A DNA stretch of 64,000 nucleotides, taken from positions 147,072,536 through 147,136,535 of the forward strand of contig NC_134458.1 of NCBI RefSeq assembly GCF_047948215.1. Direction: 5' to 3'. Each line of letters opens with the position of its first letter. Positions within the stretch are counted from its first letter, which is position 1. Shown here in pieces: positions 57,456 through 64,000 of this stretch. A model generated the notes under the pieces. That model did not search any database and had not been told where the DNA came from. It worked only from the letters and a program-made list of their open reading frames with translations. Origin of the DNA: Lycorma delicatula (lineage: Eukaryota; Arthropoda; Insecta; Hemiptera; Fulgoridae). The translations under genes were made by a program, and so were the position numbers.

Positions 57456-58846
57456 ATGGAAGGAAAAATAAGGCCTCCTCCACCCCGTTCTCCCTCTACG
57501 GAATTGTCCGACGGAGGAGCGGAAAGCGGGGCAGGCGCTAGGAAGCGCCTAAAACGTCGGGACTCCGTGCCTCCTATGGAGACGGAGCCCGTAGCGGGCT
57601 GCAGCAGCCGTCACCCCGCAGGCTGATGATGGTGGCCCATCACAGCCTGCTACCGTCAGGCGGGAGAAAATCCCGCCGATAATGCTGGACTGCCCAAAGC
57701 AGTGGCCAGCATTAGCGCGGGACATTAAGTCGAGGATTGGGGAGCGCCTGGTGGCAAAAAGCACCGGGCTCTCGATAAGGCTGCAGCTGGGCAGCGAGGC
57801 AGACTACCGGGCGGTGCAGAGCTTTCTGCACTCAAAGGGAGTCGCTTTCCACTCTTTTCAGCTCCCGAAGTTTAGGGAGCTGAAGGTAGTTATACGGGGG
57901 ATCCCCTATGGGGCTACCCCGGAGGAAGTAAGGGAGGAACTGACCTCCCTTGGCTTTGAGGTGACTTCCGTAAAGAAGCTCCTCACAAGGGACGGTCGGG
58001 AAACCCCGACCTGCCTAGTGGCCCTTAAGAGGACCCCTATGGCGCGTACCATTTACGACCTTAGCAGTATTTTTTACTGCAAGGTCACAGTGACTGCTTT
58101 TGTGTCACGAGGGGGGCCGCCACAGATGCCAGAAATTTGGGCACTCCTCAAATTATTGCCAGAGGGCCCAGCAATGTGTTAAGTGTAGTGGGGACCACGA
58201 CACTGCCACTTGTGTCAAGCCGCGTGAGGAACCAGCCTCATGCGTGAACTGTAAGGGGCCGCATCCAGCAAATTACAGGGGCTGCCCCTATTATAAGGAG
58301 CAAGTCAGCAGGATCAAGGGAATTAAAAAGCCCGTGACTGTTGACGGCCGCAGCTGGGCCCGCGTTGCCGGTGGGGGGAAAGCAGTCCCCAAACCGGAGG
58401 TGCCGGCACCTGTGGCTAAGGCGGTGGTGAGAAAAGGGGAGGTACCCTCTCCAACACCCGCCAAGCCAAAACCGGCGGCAACCACCAAAAAGGTGGTAAA
58501 ACAAAAGGCTGCGGCCAAGCCGGCCCCGGCGGGGAAGGCCAAGCTTTCCTCGACGGGAAAGGCAAAGCCTGCTCCGGCTGGGAAGGCCAAGCAGGCTGTT
58601 AAAAACCCTGTGGCCCCGCGCCCCACCAAAAGGGCGGCCGCATCAAAAGGCGCCTCCAGCGGCAAATCGAAACCGGCCACCCCGTTGGAGAATACTGGCA
58701 TGGATTTCCTGTCACAAATGACAGTGAGGGATGTCCTGCCAGATATCATGATGGTTTTGCCACGCCTGCTCCAGGCAAAATCTCTGAAGGACTGTATTCA
58801 GTCCTTAATAGAGTGCCTCATGACTATACTGTCTAGGTATGGTTAG
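57456..58846 (+). pseudogene. LINE ORF1, gag-like protein with zinc knuckles
   Basis: Encodes an RNA-binding nucleocapsid-like protein. From ATG 57456 (MEGKIRPPPPRSPS) a proline- and charge-rich N terminus breaks frame near 57615 and continues PQADDGGPSQ into IPPIMLDCPKQWPAL. An RRM-like/PRE_C2HC region (YRAVQSFLHSKGVAFHSFQL, VVIRGIPYGATPEEVREEL) follows. A second shift near 58100 leads into the knuckles: RCQKFGHSSNYC (its first Cys is changed to Arg), CVKCSGDHDTATC and CVNCKGPHPANYRGC. The tail is rich in KPAPAGKAK-type repeats and closes with a hydrophobic DVLPDIMMVLPRLLQ helix. It overlaps the ORF2 start by 8 bases. Confidence 0.88.
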
Positions 58847-61515
58847 GCCCACCCTCAGACTCTTGCAGTGGAAAACCAACTCAGTAGTAGGTCGGACGGA
58901 GGAACTATGCCGTCTGGCCGAGGATCTACTGATAGACGTGATACTGTTGTCTGAGACGTGCTTGAACCCAAGCAAGCAACTGACCCTTCGGAACTATTTT
59001 ACATATAGGACGGATAGGCCAGTACGACCCGGATACCCCACCGCCGGTGGAACTGCGGTTTTAGTCCATAGACGCCACATGCATACGCGCGTTGTTCTTC
59101 ATACAAACGTGATGTAACAAACGTGTGTGCATGTGGAGCATCTAGGCACGGTGTATCGGCTGGTTTCGGCTTATAACAAGCCGAACGATGCGGTAACCGG
59201 CGCAGATCTGGATGCCGAGCTGGAAAATTGGGATGGGCCCATGATACTCATGGGCGACCTCAATGCCAAACACGTGTCATGGAACAGCAATCTGGCAAAC
59301 CCGAATGGCAGATTGCTGTACGAAAGGGCGAGAGCCCGCCGCTTGGTCGTCGTAGGCCCTGAGGTGCCCACGTACGTTCATCATTCAGGCAGATTTAGGC
59401 CTGACGTGCTAGATATCGCAGTCATGAAGGGGGGTACCCTCCCGTTCATGATTGAAACGATAGAAGACCTCAGCTCGGACCATTCCCCTGTCCTGTTGGA
59501 ACTAGGACAGGCAGGGGGTGGCCGAGATCCCCCGCCTATACCCCGAAGGTCAGTTAACTGGAAAAGGTTCTACGAGACCCTCCAGCGGGAGTACAGGCCG
59601 GTAAATCTTGAGCTCCTAAACACCCCGGAGGAAATCGACGACACTGTCGGGCGCGTCACGTCGTCAATGACCGAGGCCGTGGCAGGCAGCTCATCGGCCA
59701 AAACTCGAGCGGTTGTTCGAAACGACCTCCCTCCTCATATCTCCGACGCCATAGCGGAGAAACGACAACTGAGGAGGAGATATCGAATCACCCTGTCCCC
59801 CGATGATAAACGGGCTTTTTATAATCAAACGGACAGGGTGAAACAACTGCTGACAAGCCATCGAGAGGATTCGTGGAACGAATGCCTCGCCTCGGTCTCT
59901 GACGACATCTCCTCAGTGTTCAGGTTGAACAGGAGACTGCGAGAAGGGAAGAAGCCTCGCCATCCGGTTGTGGGGCAGCGAGGTTTTCTTGCATATTCGG
60001 AGGCGGAGAGGGCCGAGGTTTTCGCCGACGCCTTGGAGGAGCAATTCACTCCAAACCCCCCTCCCGCCCAAACGACGAGCACACAACCGAGGTGGAATCC
60101 TTTCTTGTAGATTATTTCTCACAGGTGGAGGACGCCCCTCTAGAGCTTGACCAAGTCACTGAAGCGGAAGTTTCCGCAGCCATTAAGGCCACAAGGCCCC
60201 GGGTGTCGACGGGATCAGCGCCCGTGCATTCCGGAACATACCGGCCTCCGTGATTACAACAATTTCGGTGATATTCACGTCCATTTTGTACGTTGGATAT
60301 TTCCCGAATTGTTGGAAAACGGCCAAAGTCGTATGTTTACCCAAACCGGGGAAAAGTTTACTTTTCCCACGGAATTATAGGCCAATCTCCCTGTTACCGG
60401 TATTGTCTAAGTTGTTCGAGAGAATTTTCCTCGAAAAACTGAGGCGATACATGGAGAGAGAAGTGCGGCCGGAGCAATTTGGTCGGACCCTCCAACTGGT
60501 AAAAATAATAGATGACCTTGTCGGAGGCCTGAACAGGAAAGCGGTGACTGCAGCCGTTTTTCTGGATGTGGCCAAGGCCTTTGACAAAGTTTTGCATAGC
60601 GGGCTGCTTTATAAACTAGCGCAATCGGCGATACCGTACCGCTATGTCAGACTGATGTGGTCATCTTTGCTAGACCGACGTTTTGTCGTTCGCGTAGGGG
60701 AAACGATTTCCTCTACCAGAGAAATAGCCGCTGGGGTTCCCCAAGGAGCAGTGCTTTCCCCGTTCCTGTACACTTTGTACGTAAACGATATGCCGCTGTC
60801 GGAAGGGGTCAAAACGGCCCTTTATGCAGACGACATGGCATATTTCTACGAATCCGCAAATGTGGATTACGCGGTCCGGAGGCTCCAAAGGCAGCTGGAC
60901 TTAGTGGAGCCGTGGCTCGATATGTGGAGAATCAGGGTCAACGGTGAAAAATCGGTGGCCGTGATGTTCACATACAAGACACGCAAACCGGCCAGGCAGC
61001 TGGAAATCTCAGGGGAGAAAATCCCTTTTGAGAAAACGGTTAAGTACCTGGTGGTGGTCTTGGACAGGCGGCTTACCTTCGGCGAACATGTAAATTATGC
61101 GACCCGGAGGGCTAAGGCCGCCAGAGCCTCACAATACCCAGTGCTGAACAGTGCCAGCCCGTACCCACTGGCAACTAAGTTACTTATTTTTCGGCTGTAC
61201 GTACTGCCGATTCTGACATATGCTTACCCGGCATGGGGGGCATTGTTGAGCTCCTCGCTTCAGAAGAAGATCGAGGTCGTCCAAAACATTGCGTTGCGGA
61301 CGATATTTGGAGCTCCGTGGTTCGTCAGGAACGCCACTCTCCGATCCGATGCGAGATTGCAGTCCGTGTCCGAGGTGGGGGTGGCGCAGGCGCGCGGATT
61401 GTTCGGGAGAGCGGCTGTGTCCGAACACAGTCATCTTCGGGACATCTGCCGAGAGGACCCAACCCCGACAGTTGTAAGGAAGCGGCCTCACGCCGTACTG
61501 GACGAACCACCGTGA
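58839..61515 (+). pseudogene. LINE ORF2, endonuclease and reverse transcriptase
   Basis: Endonuclease: LRLLQWKTNS (the usual QWN Asn is Lys), ILLSETCL (Glu kept), an in-frame TAA after LHTNVM at 59115, then RLVSAYNKP, MGDLNAKHVSWNS (Asp and Asn kept), PTYVHHSGRFRPDVLDIAV and SSDHSPVLL (Asp-His kept). Linker frameshifts at about 60070 and 60195 flank the KAPGVDGIS segment. RT: LPKPGK, PRNYRPISLLPVLSKLFE, motif A AVFLDVAKAFDKVLH, motif B AAGVPQGAVLSPFLYTLYVND, motif C TALYADDMAYF (catalytic pair intact), KYLVVVLDRRLTF, then the C-terminal domain to DEPP and the stop at 61515. The RT is fully open for 421 codons, so decay is recent. Confidence 0.92.
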
Positions 61516-61560
61516 TAGTGCGGTGCGGGAGCCAAGAATCGACAAACCAGGCTTAGGGGC

Positions 61561-62700
61561 CTCCATATCGCATGAGCCACAAACGGAATAGCGCGTCAGA
61601 GGCGTTTCCGGGGTCGCGAGTGAATGGTTTTCGCGAGATATACGGTCTCAAGACATCAAAATACGGTAAGTCGTGGTTAAAACAAAAACGCGGTTCTCAT
61701 TTTTTTTTCTCTTCCGCGTGTTTTTGTTTCTCTTGTTTCAGAAACGGGAGAGACGTGGGTGAGGAACGACTCGTCGTGCCGTCTTGGGAAACGGCCTTTC
61801 TTCCTTTAATCCTGCCATCCTAAAATAAAAAAGTAAAAAACTTTTTCTTTTTTTTTTTTTGTGTGTTCTGTTTCTTTTGTTGCAGATACCAACAGCCACC
61901 ACAATAAACAAATCGTTTCTTCACTGCGGCCACGCGGTACCCCCAACCCCTCCCGGACACACGTGTGTCTGGAGATTAATATTATGTACAGTAGACAACT
62001 TCTGTTTGCTTCTGAAAAAGGCAATCGCCACCCCAAAACCGCGATCGCGAATAGGTACCACCAAATTGTAAGTTCCCTATTCCCTTTCCTTTCAAGAAAG
62101 AAGAATGAGGGAACGAGCCCAGCAGCCACTGACAGCACGGAAGAAGGAAGAAACCTGCACTTTCCCCCGTTCAGCCCTTCGGGAATTTTAAGGTTAACGG
62201 TATGTAACTTCGGTTACTACCAATTCTCGGAAAGTGCAGGCCAAAGAAGAATGAAGAGGTCATCGGAAGAAGAAGAGGGAGAAGAAGAAGAAGGAAGACC
62301 CTCTCCTCGTCCCAACATCACGGACTGGAGTCCGGAACAGAGCCCAGCAGAGATGCGTCCTGAAAGGCAGCCATAACAGAAGTGGATGAAGAGCTTCTAC
62401 ACAACCCTTCATCTAAAACTTACAATAAAAATTAACACAAATCAGCAATTGCGACTCCTCCGGAAAAGGGGACGCATTGCTCCCTCCATATAGTTAGTGC
62501 CCCATTGTGGCGTATTCCTGCTAGCCTATGAAGTGTTAGCACCGAAAGACTTCAGTGGACGGTCTGAAGGGGAATAACGTCGGGAGGACAGGTTTCATAA
62601 GCCTAGCCTTCCGCGGTCGGCCCATAAAATGTGTTTGAAATGCAATTAAATCCGTCCTTAAAATACTAAATAAACAAAACAAAACTTGAAAAATTAGATC
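61561..62700 (+). other. GC-rich tail after the LINE, origin unclear
   Basis: About 1.1 kb with high GC, possibly the LINE 3' UTR or an adjoining element. It holds an open frame 61861-62376 whose C-terminal half is acidic (RSSEEEEGEEEEGRPSPRP) and which resembles no family I know. Splice-like signals occur (GTAAGTCG at 61666, TTGTTTCAG at about 61732-61740, TTGTTGCAG at about 61878-61886, GTAAGTTCC at 62069), as does an AATAAA near 62424. A transcript is imaginable but not shown. Confidence 0.4.
62240..62305. repeat. GAA-rich purine tract
   Basis: Impure GAA/GGA repeats, encoding the acidic stretch in the plus frame. Confidence 0.8.
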
Positions 62701-62704
62701 CGCC

Positions 62705-63285
62705 ATTTAAAAATAAACCTTTTAAAAACACGCCCGATTAGAATCATACAGCAGCAAGGGACTCTGTCCAGGTTCTGCGATTTGCAGGGAGAAATAAACT
62801 CCCGCCAACTTTGCATTCCATTCCATTCCGGGGCAGTAAGTATTATTAAGCGAGGAGTAAAGCAAGTGCTGGAACCAGGTGTTTGACAGTGTTATCAGTA
62901 AGCATGTAGTAACAATGAATTAAAACATTTATTAGTTGTTACATCTCTCAATATCCTGCTTGAACTGCAAACACGTGACAGTGTAATATGGAATTACAAA
63001 ACTGGGAAAAGTTGCCATGCAATTACATAATTATTATTTTACTGCAATATAGCAGACTTTTATCTTTCCATTTTCTTAAGCTGACAGTGCTAACTTGTGT
63101 GAAAGATTATCTTCTATCTATAGTATTTATTTAAAGTTTGAATCTAAATGTTAGATTTTTTTCAGTTTTGTAATTATGTAATATACCAATGGTTAATTTT
63201 ACATATACTTATTTTTTTAAATATAAAAGTATATTTGTGAATATTCAAATAATTGATCTACATACTGACCCCACTGTGCCAAGTA
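62705..63285. other. Intergenic sequence grading from GC-richer to AT-rich
   Basis: The first 190 bp still have moderate GC; beyond that typical AT-rich sequence. Nothing recognised. Confidence 0.35.
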
Positions 63286-63288
63286 CCC

Positions 63289-63716
63289 TCAAAATAATCA
63301 CCAAACACAATAACAGAACCTAAAAAACTAATACAAATAGTTGACTTTCACAGGATCCCGCATCATCAGTCAGTACAAAATTCCAAAATTACATCAAACA
63401 AAAACAAATAATAAATAAATAAAAACTAAAAATTTAGTAAACATAAACCCTAATAATAACCACAAAACTTGAACAACACAACTCAATATGAACTGGAATA
63501 ATATTCTTTCAGTTTAGATTATCTATTCAGTCTAAATTATTAGTTCCAGTTTTGTGGTTATTAGGGTTTATGTTTACTAAATTTTTAGTTTTTATTTATT
63601 TATTATTTGTTTTTGTTTGATGTAATTTTGTAAAGACTGATTATGCAGGATCCTACAAAAGTCGACTTTTGGTATCAGTTTTTTAGGTTCTGTTACTGTG
63701 TTTGGTGGTTATTTTG
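63289..63716. repeat. Foldback element, about 170-180-bp inverted arms
   Basis: Left arm about 63289-63468 and right arm about 63550-63716 are reverse complements with some mismatches and indels. An inner stretch of about 80 bp (from ACATCAAACAAAAACAAATA to TAGTAAACATAAACCCTAAT) appears identical in both. The outer parts (ACCAAACACAATAACAGAAC against ACCAAACACAGTAACAGAAC) differ by substitutions. The central spacer of about 80 bp is itself partly palindromic. No coding capacity. Confidence 0.85.
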
Positions 63717-64000
63717 TTGTTAAAAGTGTATTATTTATAGTTTATTTATTTAGAATTTCACACTCTTTATTTTTTAATAATATATGAAGTACCAAACTAT
63801 CCATAACTGATGGAATATTTGTAATTTATAATTATATACTGGTCTAAATAAAATATTTAATGATCTATTTACCCAGCTGAATAAAAAAATGCACTTAAAG
63901 TTTATGTAGAAAATTATAAACATTATTAAAGGAGAAATATACACTCTACTATATAGAGTGTAAGATTCAATGCATCCAAAAAAAAAGCTAATGGATTGCT
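63717..64000. other. AT-rich sequence at the right edge
   Basis: Nothing recognised. Confidence 0.4.

Larger units (their letters stand above)
57041..61560 (+). mobile_element. Jockey-type LINE, nearly full length
   Basis: GC-rich relative to the flanks, with a 5' leader (about 57041-57455), a gag-like ORF1 and an endonuclease/reverse transcriptase ORF2 in the plus orientation. No RNase H domain follows the RT, as expected for jockey. A handful of frameshifts and one nonsense codon mark it as dead but young. The 3' end is unclear because GC-rich sequence continues past 62.6 kb. Confidence 0.88.

Noticed and set aside
58238..58749. Long minus-strand frames across LINE ORF1
   Set aside because: Mirror frames of a GC-rich coding sequence, explained by ORF1 on the plus strand.
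1..64000. CRISPR arrays, operons, riboswitches, prokaryotic promoters
   Set aside because: The window has spliced genes and eukaryotic transposons throughout; no regularly spaced repeat array or prokaryotic signal is present.

Overview
This is an AT-rich, intron-rich eukaryotic window that looks like nuclear DNA of an insect. The exact order cannot be fixed; a hemipteran is my guess, from the mix of mariner, RTE, I-type, jockey and R1-like elements and a tRNA-type SINE. Prokaryotic features (operons, ribosome binding sites, CRISPR) are absent. Two host genes can be assembled exon by exon, both on the minus strand: the 5' half of acylaminoacyl-peptidase (APEH, four coding exons between 236 and 14166, running off the left edge) and a complete small gene for the cristae-junction protein MIC10 (three coding exons between 34193 and 43683, 83 residues). 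An unrecognised terminal exon of a third gene (42480-42731, plus strand) lies antisense inside the first MIC10 intron. The two recognised genes are functionally unrelated: APEH is a cytosolic serine peptidase and MIC10 an inner-membrane shaping protein.

Almost everything else is mobile-element debris. Within the APEH introns there are a mariner stub (1257-1890), a full-length but dead mariner with TA target duplications (2775-4047), a second mariner (about 5876-7135), a microsatellite, an RTE-type LINE fragment and a 0.68 kb inverted-repeat element. A palindromic MITE lies just upstream of the APEH coding start. From 15.8 to 18.7 kb there is a GC-rich block holding a degenerate antisense R1-like reverse transcriptase, framed by an inverted pair of a dispersed repeat. 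A complete Tc1-like element (19484-20789) and an I-type LINE with RNase H (21.8-25.1 kb) follow; the LINE contains an apparently perfect 413-bp inverted duplication.

From 25 to 43 kb there are LINE tails, a Copia remnant, an RTE-like LINE split by a SINE, and a hAT (ZMYM1-like) remnant. From 44.8 to 51.2 kb there are two decayed members of widespread but poorly characterised arthropod mobile-element protein families, one of them also split by the SINE, together with two RTE pieces. A third SINE copy (52.2 kb), a Tc1/mariner-type element with a DUF4817-like N terminus (53.6-54.6 kb) and a nearly full-length GC-rich jockey-type LINE (about 57.0-61.5 kb) follow. A GC-rich tail of uncertain nature and a 0.43 kb foldback repeat end the window.

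The most unusual signal is structural. Besides the 413-bp perfect palindrome, at least seven shorter palindromes with arms of about 10-29 bp have a loop of exactly four bases. Several sit inside otherwise recognisable element sequences, as if made by local inverted template switching.
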